A DNA stretch of 64,000 bases from contig OZ024890.1 of NCBI GenBank assembly GCA_964017195.1, forward strand, positions 52,679,841 to 52,743,840, written 5' to 3'. Positions 14,201-25,576 of this stretch are shown here, piece after piece. The notes under the pieces are model-generated. The model saw nothing but the letters and a program-made list of their open reading frames with translations, was not told the origin of the DNA and searched no databases. Position 1 is the first letter of the stretch, and each line of letters starts with the position of its first letter. The translations under genes and the position numbers were made by a program. The DNA comes from Siderastrea radians (lineage: Eukaryota > Cnidaria > Anthozoa > Scleractinia > Rhizangiidae).

Positions 14201-15352
14201 CAAAGGTTTTAGCATTACGGCGGTCGGGGAAGTTGAGGGGTGCATGTGGGAGGAGGGCAAGCTTGTAAACGTGTTTGCAAGCTTATCAGCTTGCAACTTC
14301 TAAGGACTATTCTAAATTACTTGAAATTATAGTAGTTTCTAAACCAGTAATACTAGTTTCTTCTCTAGTTCAACGTGCCCTCATTGTCTGCTAAGACCAA
14401 TTTTCCCTCTGTAGATCATCTTATGCAGCTAACAGAACGTTGTTCGTAAAATGCAAATACCTTTCCTCATACTTGGCTGGCGTTTTTGTTTTTTATCAGC
14501 GGAGGCTTTTACAGTAAAATACTAAGCGAAGAAAAATGCGATGAAGATTTACCATCTGTCTATTCTCACGCTTATGCTAAAAAAACATTGTAGAACAACT
14601 TGTAAATTCGAACTTACTGGCTTATAAACACGAACAGCCCTGACTCTCATGATCAAATATTAGCAAAAGTGCACAGGATTACTCACCGAAAGCGACTACA
14701 ATGGGACCCCGATATAACCTACCCCTATATAACGAGGACCCCGCTATAACGAACGATATCTTTCAACCCAGCAATGGTAAAATGTATGGAAAAGAACCCT
14801 GATATAACGCACCCCAGTTATAACGAACACATTTGCCAGTCCCTTGGCACTTTGTTATATCGAAATTCCACTGTACTTCGTTCCCTTTCCCCGTTTTTTT
14901 TTTCAAATACAATATATTACACAATCAAACACGAAAGTGAGGTAATTTCCGGCTAAAACTGGTCTAGTTTCCTTCAGATTTTGTTGTATTTGAATGCAAA
15001 AGTGTAAGCTGTGTAACTAATTTGGAAAACCTCCATTTCAGATCCATATGTCAAAGTGTCTATGATAATGGGTGGAAAGTCTGTGAAAAAAAGGAAAACA
15101 GTGACAAAAAAGAAGACCTCGAATCCAGTTTACAATGAAGCATTTGTCTTCACCCTTCCCTCTGAATGCATCGATCGCGTGAGCTTCATGTTGTCGGTAT
15201 ACACGGTAATGAGGCTCGGAGGATCAAAAAAGCTGATTGGTCGAGCGGTTGTAGGGCCATACATGTTCTCGACTGGACAGGGATTGTCGCACTGGAATGA
15301 TATGATCAATTCGCCGCGTAATCCAGTGGCGCAGTGGCACACACTGGTATAA
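8142..15352 (+). CDS. Synaptotagmin (SYT15-like), six coding exons
   Basis: Membrane-anchored tandem-C2 protein of the synaptotagmin family, which act in vesicle trafficking and membrane fusion. Joining 8142-8205, 8564-8638, 11020-11257, 12301-12730, 14015-14135 and 15042-15352 gives exactly 413 codons including the stop (412 residues), close to family length, with every phase consistent. Order: short luminal N terminus with an NTS glycosylation sequon (residues about 25-27), one membrane segment (about 47-68), a basic stop-transfer stretch and charged linker, C2A (about 138-262), C2B (about 275-407), and a terminal WHTL (408-411). A DPEIY segment before C2A and VGPYM late in C2B recall SYT15. 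Aligned to SYT1, four of the five aspartate ligands are lost in C2A and four of five in C2B, so calcium binding is doubtful. The polybasic KKRK-KKK stretch of C2B remains. Start chosen because it is the first ATG in the phase-matched frame. The exact SYT class is inference. Confidence 0.9.
8564..8638 (+). CDS. Synaptotagmin exon 2 (luminal segment)
   Basis: A 75-bp exon between the acceptor CTCTTTTTTTAG and the donor G|GTAAGA. It enters and leaves in phase 1, matching exons 1 and 3, and encodes residues 22-47 including the NTS sequon. Its existence rests on splice signals and phase. Confidence 0.7.
11020..11257 (+). CDS. Synaptotagmin exon 3 (membrane segment and linker)
   Basis: The acceptor is a long pyrimidine tract ending TTTTTTGCAG; the donor is TTACAG|GTGAGA. 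It encodes the hydrophobic segment, a basic RVRSRYK stop-transfer motif and the linker up to DPEIY. An in-frame ATG at 10962 would allow a short alternative start reading through the acceptor. That would make an implausibly long hydrophobic run, so splicing is preferred. Confidence 0.85.
11996..12232. mobile_element. MITE in synaptotagmin intron 3
   Basis: Imperfect inverted ends of about 50 bp: the left begins CCCGGTTGTTCAAAG with TTAGCGTTAAT inside, and the right carries the inverse, TTAGCGTTAATCGG then CTTTCGAAGAACCGGG. No coding capacity; a non-autonomous DNA element by structure. Confidence 0.7.
12301..12730 (+). CDS. Synaptotagmin exon 4 (C2A)
   Basis: Acceptor TTTCTTTTAG, donor TTTTCAG|GTTGGT, ending in phase 0. 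Encodes an acidic-basic lead (EEEKEEGS) and the complete C2A domain with FLLPDKKRK, RRTSNPQF and CEFDRFSRQQVIG. Relative to SYT1, loop 1 has Gly and Thr, and loop 3 has Glu, Asp and Gln, at the five ligand positions. Confidence 0.92.
14015..14135 (+). CDS. Synaptotagmin exon 5 (start of C2B)
   Basis: Acceptor TTTTCTTCAAG, donor TTTGG|GTGAGT, 40 codons plus one base. Encodes KGELLFSLQF and the LTIAVLKAKDL strand of C2B; the last base joins exon 6 to give Asp310 of the DPYVKV motif. Confidence 0.9.
14699..14873. mobile_element. Tc1/mariner- or pogo-type MITE in synaptotagmin intron 5
   Basis: A 175-bp element flanked by TA on both sides. The left end CAATGGGACCCCGATATAAC matches the inverse of the right end GTTATATCGAAATTCCACTG, with internal ATATAACGA copies. 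The TA target and CAGTG-like terminus point to the Tc1/mariner/pogo group. Confidence 0.75.
15042..15352 (+). CDS. Synaptotagmin exon 6 (rest of C2B, stop)
   Basis: Acceptor CTCCATTTCAG. Encodes DPYVKVSM, the polybasic segment, TSNPVYNEAF, GRAVVGPYM, HWNDM and WHTLV, then TAA. C2B loop 3 reads VYTVMRLGGSKK, without the aspartates of calcium-binding synaptotagmins. Confidence 0.93.
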
Positions 15353-15665
15353 AACGTTCGTCGCATAAGGAATTCAGTTAGCTGAGTACAACACAGAAGA
15401 TCAAAAATAACCTAAACCAAAGTTCAAGTGGTTTTAAGTCGAGCATTGAAAGTCATCCGGATTTGCTATGGTTTACACTCTGTGATTGGTTAAACAAATT
15501 GACGTCACTTTTTCCGCCAGTTAGAAGTGAAGCCAAAACCAATAGTGTTTCAGTGACACGCGTTTTCCCACCCTTAGCGTGGGTTACATGGTATTTGTGA
15601 AGAACATCTCCCTTCAACCGACTGTGTATTTCCCAATTTTGCAGTCGTATCGATCTGTCGCTGGA

Positions 15666-15725
15666 CTGTCGGTAACCTGTCGGTAACCTGTTGGAAACCT
15701 GTCGGTAACTTGTTGGTAACTGGTC
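15666..15725. repeat. 11-bp minisatellite
   Basis: About five imperfect copies of CTGTCGGTAAC. The open frame on the opposite strand (LPTSYRQ-type repeats) is a product of the repeat. Confidence 0.85.
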
Positions 15726-15989
15726 GGCCATCAGTTGGCCCACAGTTGATCGACAGTCGGTGGTCGGGAGCTCTTCTTCACAGTTACCAGTTACATAGAT
15801 TCACCTGCAACGCTGCTTCTGATTGCTTGTGAATTCTCTTGGCTGAATATTTTAGAAGAGTAAGCTACCTTTGGCCGTTTTGCGGCAACACTTGCCAGAT
15901 GTCGATGAAACAAAGCATTTTTCAACAGAGCTGGGAAGAAAAATGGAAGCGACGGAACAGACTAATTTATCAGTTCTATTCATCTGATT

Positions 15990-16650
15990 CTTGCTAAAGG
16001 CTGAACTCGCGCTCAGTAGCTAGGACAAGTTTGGTCCGCCTTGCACGATTGCTTGAAATACTACTAATAATAAGAACAGTGCGTTTGCTCTGACTGGATA
16101 TTAAGATCACCAAAATGAACGCCAAATGAGAAGTAAAACGAAACAAAGTAAATTAAGTTATATTTCAAATGAAATGAATAAGGAAGTGAAATTTTATACA
16201 ACAATTTTGTTCAGGGATAAAGTTATACAGTATATCACGTAGAAGAGCCAGTGACTATATCAAGATATAATATAACATTCGAATTTAACATGTACAACAG
16301 CCCTCAAATAGCAGGGGCAATGTAGCAGGGGTCTCCTTTTTTTGGTCAAATATTTACCCACATTTATTTCTATGTACAGAAGTATTTCCCTCATACATGA
16401 CTGGCTTTTAGGCCTGGTTCAAACGTCGAACTTACCGTGTGCCGAACCTAATGCAACTAAGCAAAATCTACTGTTTTGCTTATTTGCATAAGGTTCGGCA
16501 CACGTAAAGTTCGAAGTTTTAACCGGGCCTTAGTCTATCAAGGGTACGACATTCAACGAATTTTCAAAGGACAAACGGTTACAACTAGTTTTGACCGATT
16601 TTATCTGAGACAAAAGAGAAGAACTTGAAAATGTCATCCAGACTTTTTCA
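15990..16650. repeat. Synaptotagmin 3' flank, repeated in the FEM1-like blocks
   Basis: This segment is found again, diverged, at about 21330-21760 and 36040-36490. Shared stretches include GCACGATTGCTT, GAATTTTCAAAGGACAAA and GACCGATTTTATCTGA. A further flank piece at 18780-18850 (CTCAGAATCGCGTTCCTC) recurs near 22000 and 36660. Confidence 0.8.
16411..16529. mobile_element. PIF/Harbinger-type MITE with TTA target duplication
   Basis: A 119-bp near-palindrome; inverted arms carry GTGTGCCGAACCT and its inverse AGGTTCGGCACAC, with ends GGCCTGGTT and AACCGGGCC. TTA flanks both sides (16408-16410, 16530-16532). The homologous site near 21650 lacks the insert and has one TTA, a direct empty-site proof of insertion. 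Confidence 0.85.
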
Positions 16651-17163
16651 ATTTGGCATCCATTTTCATCCCGGCCATCCGTTTCCAAACACACTATGAT
16701 AGTTTCTGTGTTGTAGAAGAGCTATTTCAGCCAAATCCGAACTATCATTTTTTGCTTTTATTGAATAATGCAAATGAGTATGTAACTTGCGACTTTCAAA
16801 ATGATGCTAAAAATAAATGACTGTTACGAGTTTCGTTTAGGAGTGACTCGTTTTTAGATAGAATGCAGGATTGTCGGTAACGGCAACAAGCGGATTTATT
16901 CAGTCCGAACTGAAGAACTCTTCACAGTACCAGTGACACAGCACGCAGCTCGGCACACAGCCACAGCAACAAACTCTTACCTTTAATACTGCTTCTGAAA
17001 AACTACGTACTTGGTACACTGACAGTCGCTTGCTTATATACTTATGAAACATATTCTAGAAAATTCTATTTTTAGTAACATTACATTATTACATTACATT
17101 ACATTATTATGCGTTTCGGATTTCCCAATAAAACGCGAAATCCAAAAACGGTTTTTTTCCAAG

Positions 17164-17300
17164 TTAGATTTTAATTAACTCCTTCCGGTTTTCGGCGGTT
17201 GAAAGATTTGCCCCACTGCTGAACTGAAGGACGTTTTCAGTTCCAATGCGTCCGTCGAGCTTATGTGGGTCGGTTAAGGTCTTGTTTACAATTGACTCAC
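17164..17300. repeat. Dispersed repeat, copy 1
   Basis: Shares CTTCCGGTTTTCGGC, TTTGCCCCACTGCTGAACTG and GGGTCGGTTAAGGT with 18410-18505. The minus-strand frame of 107 codons across it has no recognisable domain and is not called as a gene. Confidence 0.7.
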
Positions 17301-17839
17301 GTTTACGACCAAATTTGGCCGTCACAAGGAAAGTTTTCTGAAGGGCTAAAACGCTAGCTAAAAGAACAAACATACACTTAAGTAAAAGCAAGGGGACTAA
17401 GCAAAAAAACTCGTGAAGTTGTAAATGCATTTCTGGCTGCTGTTTTTCTCCTTCAAAAACTATCTCAACATTTTGAATGGTGCGCATACCCGAAATCTGA
17501 CTTTACAGAAAAACACTTTCTTCCTTCCATGTTGCAAGGTTTGTCTTAGTAAAAGATTTAATCGCAGTTGGCTTAAGTGACGAGCAGACAATTTCATTTA
17601 TTGTTCGAAAACTGATACGTAAGCAACTAGTGAGTCTTTAAACAATTCAACTGATCGTTGCGTCCGTGAAGGAAAGATCATTACCTGCTTTCCGTCTGGC
17701 ATCGCCTCTAACGTCCTGACATTGATAAATTAATTGAACAAAATTTATCTCAATGGCATGGCTCTGCTTTTTATATAATTTATAATTTGTATTTTCTTCC
17801 TTTTCTTTTATTTCATTTTTCACGTAAAACTTCATACTT

Positions 17840-18135
17840 TATTAATAACAACAAAAAAGAAAACGAACGAAAAAGAAACAAAAAGCAAAAACAAAACAAA
17901 ACAACAACAACAACAACAACAACAGAAACAAAAAAAGAAAAAAAAAACGAAAAAACATGGGGAGGCAGGGGAGGAATTACTCGCCCCTAAGTCAGATGAT
18001 GAGTAATTCCTTGGCAGCAGCATTCAAATCTCCACCCGAGGAGAGGTTATTCGGACCCCAAGCCATATTAGAATAACCCCTCTATGTGTGACTTGAACCT
18101 GCAACTGCGCCTCTCACCCACTCGACCACCGCCGC
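17840..18135 (-). mobile_element. tRNA-derived SINE with (GTT)n and T-rich tail
   Basis: On the minus strand the 5' end reads like a class II tRNA: an A box in GGTGGTCGAGTGGGTGAGAG and a B box in GGTTCAAGTCA. It is followed by a tRNA-unrelated body and a tail with five GTT units and T-runs. It does not fold as a proper tRNA gene. Confidence 0.6.
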
Positions 18136-18409
18136 TTGAGTTAATGTGGTAGGAAAAACGGGAGGTGTCTTATGTCTTTGAAAAGCTGGTGCACTGATTG
18201 AGACTGCGTACTGGATTAATTCTGTTTAAATGGGCTAAAATGTAACAAAACACTCTCCCAATCGACAACTCTTCTATGATCAAAATCTAGAGGAATTCCA
18301 GTGTCTCTTTTTTTATGCAAAGGAGGGCGAGCAATCAAAACATCCCACAAGCGTGCAACGTTGACCAAGACGTAAACCCGTTTTAGTTCAGTCACTTCCG
18401 GTAGTCAGC

Positions 18410-18505
18410 CTTCCGGTTTTCGGCAGTTGGAAGGTTTGCCCCACTGCTGAACTGAAGAACGTTTCCAGTCCCAATGCGTCCAGCTTATTTGGGTCGGTTA
18501 AGGTT
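18410..18505. repeat. Dispersed repeat, copy 2
   Basis: Second copy of the sequence at 17164-17300, about 85% alike by eye. Confidence 0.7.
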
Positions 18506-19869
18506 GCAGAGTCAACAAAAACATCAACTTGTCATTAAAGAACAAAGGGTGACGTGACAAATTCTATATGACCTGGGTGGATAGATATATGTATAACTAC
18601 TTCTCGTTCCTGCCAACGTAACTGTCAGGTCACGAGCGACAACGCTGGGTGTTATCTTGATTTCTTGTCTTCCAATTGTTTATTTGTTTTCTAAACGAAA
18701 AACTTTCTGGGTTTGCCAATGGCGACTAATATAACTATAAAAAAAGGCTCGCATCTGAATCAAAGGCGATTTGGATAGTAGATTGCATACTGACAGTGAT
18801 TAGCTTTGAGTCTTTTTTAGGGTCTCAGAATCGCGTTCCTCGAAGTTCTCTATTGTGGGGGCTGGGGACAGGGTGGCTGACCTTTGCCTCCCGTATTGTT
18901 CAATCCCGGTTCCCGCTCGATTGCCAAAAATTTTTTCCCTATTTCCACCGCTTCCGGCCACCTTGGGTATCCAGCTTCACGCTCCCTCTTCTCCCACCTT
19001 CCACCCACCTTTTTCCCGGGCTCCTGCCCCCTTGCCTCCCTCCACTTTATCACTATTGAGTACTACCCCCCCCCCCCGCAAGAAAACCGGAGTTTCAGTC
19101 TTATGTAGCTGTCAAATTGAAGCTTCAACATCTCCCCCGGGCTTACCCCGGGCATTTGACCGGGGAGGGGAGAATTTGAACTTTGCCCTAGAAGTGTGGG
19201 GAATTCGAAACGGATTTATCTCTGGTTCTTGTCTAAACGCCAATGAGTTTTTTCGGTTTTTGCAGGGTTTGACGTATTTATTAGGTAGAATTTCGCCGTT
19301 GTTAGTGAACAACTCTTTCAAAAGGGTTTTCAAAGGAAGTTTGAAGGTGTCATTACGGCATATCTCTCTCTGAAAAGCGTGAACGGTGTTTGATTGAAGA
19401 CAAAATTTGCTTTTGAGGAGAGGTGGGGCATTTGACCGGCTTTTTTGCCCCGAGGGGAGGGAATTTGAACAAGCCAATCTTAAAAAGTTTAAATGCTCGG
19501 GGGGGGGGAGGGGGGATGGTGAAGCTTCAATTTGACTGGTACATTATCATGCAATTATCTTCAGTACAAACATAAAAAGTTACACAACTATGGTAGTTAG
19601 GTAAAACCTCTTTTTCTCTTTTACTCTTTTTCATTTTCAAACTAATTTTTGTCTTAAAAAACACTTAAAAATAAAAGCTTGTTTTTAAAATATCCCTGAG
19701 TTGAAAGAGGGACTACTTATGCACAGTCTAGAAACCAGGGTTTTTTTGGGGGGCGAGGGGAGGAGGGGAAAAATGAAATGTACAGTGTTAAGATTAAAGG
19801 TACACAAAAAGTATGGTATTTAAAAGTTTTCTCTCATTTACTCTTTCTTAGACTAATCTTTGTCTTAAA
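18506..19869. other. Repeat-rich intergenic stretch
   Basis: Contains a synaptotagmin-flank piece (18780-18850), pyrimidine-rich sequence, a poly(C) run near 19066-19077 and G-runs near 19500. Open frames here are low-complexity and are not supported as genes. Confidence 0.5.
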
Positions 19870-20810
19870 AGCACTTAAAAATTAAAGCTTTCTTTAAATA
19901 TCTCTGAGTGGGAAGAGGGGGGGGGGGACGGGGAAGGGGCACAAAACATCACAGAGACCAGACAACTCAAGCAAAGAAAGAAAAGGTGCAGTCCCATTTT
20001 CAGCTCTCCCACTTTCTTGATTTTGCCCTTACTTCCTGCAAGTTGACCTTTTAGCACAAAAGCAACTTAGTCATAGTGTCATTCCTAGAAAATGCTTGCA
20101 GTGTTTTTCTGAAGAAATAGGACTGTAATGATTGTTGATTGTTAAAGGTTCACCCAAAATTAATTCAGTGTTTTGGTGGTACCCCTTTATGCACCTGGCT
20201 GGTGAGGGAGGAGGTGGAGTGCAGGGACAGACTTTGAACCTCTGACCTGAGTCCAAGTTTGTAGGTTCACTTGAGTTAACCCGCAGACATACAAGTCACA
20301 TCCTCCACCATGGTACAGGGTTGGGTGGGAGGTTGATGGACCCCCCCGCCCCAGTTGGCTTTTTGTTGTTCCAATATTTCGAAAAGATTTTACCTTTAGT
20401 AGAAAGCCTGTGTCTGTGTGATGTGCTCTACAGGGCGAGGTACGTATTATGGGTTGTAGTGCTGCTAGGGGCCTGTGACATCACCAAATATTGTGGCAGC
20501 CAAGATCTTGGAACTTACCCCCAAAAAACGGTGGATATTGCAAATTCATTGGTTCTAGACATGAAGGAATATGGCATAATAAAACACGTTGCTGTTTTTT
20601 GTCAACATTTGTGCTTTTTCAGCTAAAAAGGTGAAAAACATGATTTTTTTATTCAAAAATGGCTCGACCACCTGCTACATATGCTGTCATATCTTGTAAC
20701 CATGGCAACTGATTCTCACCAAACTTGTGTCAAAATGCATCTATGGAATATGCATACAGCTACTGTTCAAAAAACTTATTGGGGGGGGATCCACTACCCC
20801 CCCCAGACAT
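19870..20810. repeat. Dispersed repeat of about 0.9 kb, copy 1
   Basis: Shares with 22420-23240 and 37290-38110 a series of landmarks: GGGAAGAGGG, a G-run, CACAAAACATCAC, CAGCTCTCCCACTTTCTTGA, AGCACAAAAGCAACTTAGTC, CACCTGGCTGG, AAGATCTTGGAA and a closing poly(G) before CCACC. No coding frame is conserved among the copies; probably a non-autonomous mobile element. Confidence 0.8.
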
Positions 20811-22419
20811 GAGGGATGAATAGAATATGATGTTTATTGCGAATACAGTATATTGTTTGACTTAACAGAGAAGGAAACATTCATCAAGAATTGCATTAAG
20901 CACACATTGAAAGCCCCACGGGGGGGCGGGGGGTGGGGCAGTCAGTTGTCAGATGCCAAGTTTTCCAACGTTTTGAGATTTCATTCAATCCAAAAATGTT
21001 TACGAGAATAGGTTTGTAGTGCGAGCTCCCATAAATCTGTAACAATTTTTTCGCGATTCATGACTGTAAAGAAAAAACAAAAGGGGGGGGGGGGGGGGCT
21101 ATTGACCAATTCTAAGAAAACTGAAAAGTGCATTGAAATTAAACTTTAAACACTGTAAATGGTTTGAACCTTGGAGTCATATCATACGTCGGTAAATTAT
21201 GATCGTACGTGTAGTGCTGAGAAGGACTGTTTGTGGTGACACTGACTGACGCGTACGTTTCGACAACCTGAGTGGAAGCATCCTCTCTTGGCGGAAGTCA
21301 TCATCTGAGTCAAGTGAATTGTGAATCGTCAGTAGATGTTATAAGTCTTGTCTGCACGATTGCTTACAGTAATAATTAAAATAGTGCGTTTGCGCTGACT
21401 GGCCATAAGTCATTTAAATAAAATGAATTGGAAGAAAGTGAAAATTTCAACAATTTTGTCTAGGGGTAAAGATGTTCATTAAGGAAAAAGAGCCAGTGTA
21501 CTGACCACATTAAGATACAATACAACTTTCGAATTTTACATGTACATAAATTATGCAATAGCACTAGTAAATGGGTTCTCCTTTTTTGGGTCAACATTTA
21601 CTCAGATTTATATTTAAGTACAGACTTGTTTCCTCATGGATGAATTTCTTTTAGACCACTAAGGGTTCGACATCCAGCGAATTTTCAAAGGACAAAGGGT
21701 AAAAATCAGTATTGACCGATTTTATCTGAAGCAAAAGAAAAGACTGTGAAAAAGTGTGCGTGACTCAGTTCCAGGTCTATTCTTGATTTTTAAAATCTTT
21801 TTTTCAAAAATTTTTTTTTTTCATTTTACAAACTCAAACAAATCTTTAGTCTGGCAACGGGCCTGTAGAATCGAGCTTACTACGGATGCACTCAGTACCT
21901 TTCCAGTCTGGTCCCAGTACTCCTTTGCCCTTTGTCTGATGAATAAAACTAATAAAAAACATTGCTCGCATCGATCAGGATAGGCGGATTGTATACTGAC
22001 AGTGATCAGCTTTGAGTATTTTTTAGGCTCTCAGAATCGCGTTCCTCAAAGTTCTTTATTGCTGGAAGGAACACTCGTTTTACTACTGTATCTGACTTCA
22101 GGTTAATTAGTATTAAGAAGTGCACCCCCAGAAAACCGGGGGTCTACTCTTATCATGCGCTGACAGAACGATTCAAGGGAAGCTGCCGGACAAGAACCGT
22201 CTAAAGAGCCTGATGGGGTAGTACTGAGGATCTATTGCCTGTCCCAGGCGCCGAGATTCCGAGGTGGTAAGAAAAGCAAGCGAGAAAACGAGTGTGGAAA
22301 ACGCACGGGGACCCCGAAACAGGATTCTGGGGACCAAAACTACACTCTTTCTTGAGGGAAACTACATGAAACAGTTGTGCAGGCTACGTACTGCAAGATT
22401 GTTAAATTTTTAACATTCC

Positions 22420-23240
22420 TGTTTTTAAAAAAATATCCCGGAGTGGGAAGAGGGAATACTCATAGTCAGACAAGAAACCAAGGTGATTTGTTTTCTTGGA
22501 GGGAGGGGAGGGGAGGGGCACAAAACATCACTGAGACCAGACAATTCAAGCAAAGAAAGAAAAGGTGCAGTCCTTGTTTTTAGCTCTCCCACTTTCTTGA
22601 TTTTGCCCTTACTTCTTGCAAGTTGACCTGTTAGCACAAAAGCAACTTAGTCATAGTGCATCATTCCTAGAAATGCTTCAGTGTTTTTCTGAAGAAATAG
22701 GACTGTAATGATTGTTGATTGTTACAAGTTCACCCAAATTAATTCAGAGTCTTGCCGGTAGCCACTTATGCACCTGGCTGGAGAGAGACCAGGTGGAGTG
22801 CAGAGACCAGACTTTGAACCAGTCTGACCTGTGTCCAGGGTTATGGGTTGTTGCACTGCTGATGGGCTGTGACATCACCCAAGATGGTCGCCAAGATCTT
22901 GGAATTTACCCAAACTGATCAAAAACGGTGGAAATTCAAAAATTCTTTGATTCTAGACCTGTAGGAATATGACATAATTAAACACTTTGCTGCTTTTTGT
23001 CAACACTTGTGCTTTTTTCACCTGAAATAATGAAAAACATGCATTTTTATTCAAAAATGGCCCTACTACCTGCCACTTATGATGTCATATCTTGCAACCA
23101 AGGCAACCGATTCTCCCCAAACTTGTGTGAAAATACATCTAAGGAATATGCATACAGCTACTGAAATTGATAGGTGCAGATAAAAATTCAAGAAACCATG
23201 TTGGGGGGGGGGGGGTAACCACCTTCCCTCCTATTATGAT
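22420..23240. repeat. Dispersed repeat of about 0.9 kb, copy 2
   Basis: Same family as 19870-20810; lies within block 1, just 3' of the A-type FEM1-like gene. Confidence 0.85.
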
Positions 23241-23563
23241 GTTCATTGGGAACACAGTATATTGTTCAACTTAACCATTTAAGCCCTGACTTGAAAATGC
23301 ATATTCTCCTAACCGTTCTCCATACACGTCTTGTGGAACTAGCAAGGAGACTCTGCCTAAATTTCAAGGCATTTCATCCTTGGTGCTCACTGTCTACATT
23401 CTCGTCACTTTAATGTTTGAGCAATAATTTTTGAAACTTAGACCCAAACTGCTTGTAACTGATGTAAGTACAAACCTTGTACTACTTCATATTCACATGT
23501 CAGAGTGCCTATGGAAATGAACCACTGAATTGAATAAAAAATGTTTTTGTCCACTTATGATTC

Positions 23564-25576
23564 CTAATGCATACTAATATATTTTTCCAGTGTTCTGGGA
23601 ACCACCCCCAAATAAGGAAGTCCAACTTTTTTGACAGCCCTGGCAGCGATGCACTTTAACTCCAAGGTTTTTCTCTCAGAAATGACCCAGCGGGCCTCAT
23701 CAGTTTGAGCCATGTCTGTGGCTGTTTTACTGTCATTGTTGACAAAATCATGATGAGCACCCCCATCAAGTAAAACCTCTAGCGTGTCAGTCATAAGGTG
23801 GATATTGCCATTGCTGGGTTCAAAAGTTACAGCTCTATGAAGAGGAGTATCACCATCATTGTTGATGGCATTAACATCGAAACCCATCTTCAAAAGAAGC
23901 TTCACTGTCTTGGCACATGGAAATGAAAATGGTGAAGGATTCTTCTCAATCAAGGGGTAAAATGTCATTCTGTGTTGGCCATCTGCTGCCAAGTGCAACA
24001 ATGTATTTCCATGATCATTTCGAAGATTAGACCCAACAAGCTTTTGTAATGCCACAAGTATGCAAGGGTTTTTATCTTCTTCAAAAGGTTCATCACTGCC
24101 AAAGATTTGTAAAAGCCCTACTATATAATCCACCAAATAATTTGAAAAGTTTTTTCTTTTCAACGTTCCTAGTGACTCAGCGGCAAGTTCTTTTCCTAAC
24201 TCAAAAACCGTTTTCTGAAGTACTTCCAGAACTAAATTTTGTCGTAGAGGATACTTGTTCAGAATCATGTTATAAAGCATGTGAATGAAATGTTCTATAT
24301 CAACGATGCCGGCTGAATGATTATACCACTGGTTTACTTCCCTTGCATGTCTACGAAACCTTAAACAAATGTCAAAATTCCTAGAACGTTCATAATGAGT
24401 AGCGAGAGATCAAATTAGATAAAGAAATTGGTAATTGCCTGAACCAAGAATTCGCTCTTTAATGTAAAGGCTTTCCAGAACAATGGCGTCAAAATCACCC
24501 TCAATCTGAGCAAGTTCCTCAAGAGTTTGACTCTCCTTTTGATCATAATGAGACTGAACTCTTTCCACTGCTTTTTTTAACAGGGGATGGCAAGGGTCTT
24601 GAAACCTCTCTTCCATACCACGCTTCATGTACTCAAATGCTTTTGCTACATCAGCATCCCTTAATTCCTTTGTAGCAAGTGAGGCACCAAGAAGCTCCAT
24701 AGCATCAATTTTTTGTTCCTTTGTGAACTCTGGTCTTGTGAGTAAGTCTTCTACCATTGTGTTCTTACACTCATAACTGGCTAACAGAAGTGGTGTTAAC
24801 CCTTGATTGTTAAACAACTGGGATGCTCCATGACTTAAAAATGCGTGAGCAACCTCGAGGGAGTTACTGCACACAGCACAGTGAAGAGCTGTATCACCCT
24901 GCTTGTCTTGAAGATCAATGTTCGCTCCGTGTTCAACAAGAAAGGTTACTAACATCAGAGGGGTACAGCTCCGACTGTCATTCATGGTGGTTCGAACGTT
25001 AACATCGGCTCCATTTTCAATAAAACAAACACCACACACGCATGGAAACTTATGACATAAGCGACTGTCACGAAAAACAGCATAGTGGAAAGCTGTTTTA
25101 CCGTCTTTACCTTGAATATTTACATCAGCCCCGTGTTCCATGAGGAATATTGCTACATTCACACGATTATTTGTGATTGCCATCATCAGAGGGGTAAAAT
25201 CCCTATTCGCACGTGCGTTAACATCGGCTCCATTTTCAACCAAACATCTCACAACATCAACATGTCCTTTAGCAGCGGCCATGAACAAAGGAGTGTAACC
25301 TTCGTGTAAACTCTCAGGATAATATCGACTTTCGATGTCTGCTTTGAAACTTAGCAGAACTTTCACGCAGTTAAGATTTCCATTTTCAGCTGCAACTATC
25401 AGCGGAGACGCTCTCTCTGTGGAGAAACTCCTCAGACAAATTTCCCTTGTTCTCAACGCGGACGTTCTTTCACTGTCGTCCATGTGCTGAAGACGTTCAC
25501 TAAGTAAATCAGCATCTCCAGACTTAGCAGCTTCAAAGACTTCTTTTATTGGTTCCTGAGGATATTTTCTCTGCAT
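23564..25576 (-). pseudogene. FEM1-like ankyrin gene A, one in-frame stop
   Basis: FEM1 proteins recruit substrates to the CUL2-ElonginB/C ubiquitin ligase by reading C-terminal degrons. From the ATG at 25576, conserved in the paralogues (before YPQEP), the frame runs 671 codons, close to vertebrate FEM1B. Order: N-terminal segment, about seven ankyrin repeats, a FEM1-specific helical region starting at IDAMELLGAS, then C-terminal ankyrins (HGNTLLHLAADGQ, NNDGDTPLHRAV). A VHL-box-like end follows: LKCIAARAVKK and VPRTLEKYISMH. Codon 389 is TGA (24412-24410) where the block 2 copy has CGA (Arg); the frame is otherwise open on both sides. This is either a recent pseudogene, a non-functional allele, or less likely a readthrough or sequencing artefact. 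One ankyrin repeat is shortened (TPLMLVTFLVEHG), a change shared with D. Confidence 0.85.

Noticed and set aside
17787..18023. Poly-Lys/Asn/Thr and poly-Phe/Cys frames
   Set aside because: Products of the A-rich and CAA-repeat tail of a SINE.
21240..21310. Hammerhead-ribozyme-like core on the minus strand (GATGATGAC...GTCGAAACG), also near 35960-36030
   Set aside because: The first box reads CAGATGA rather than CTGATGA and stem II does not close properly.
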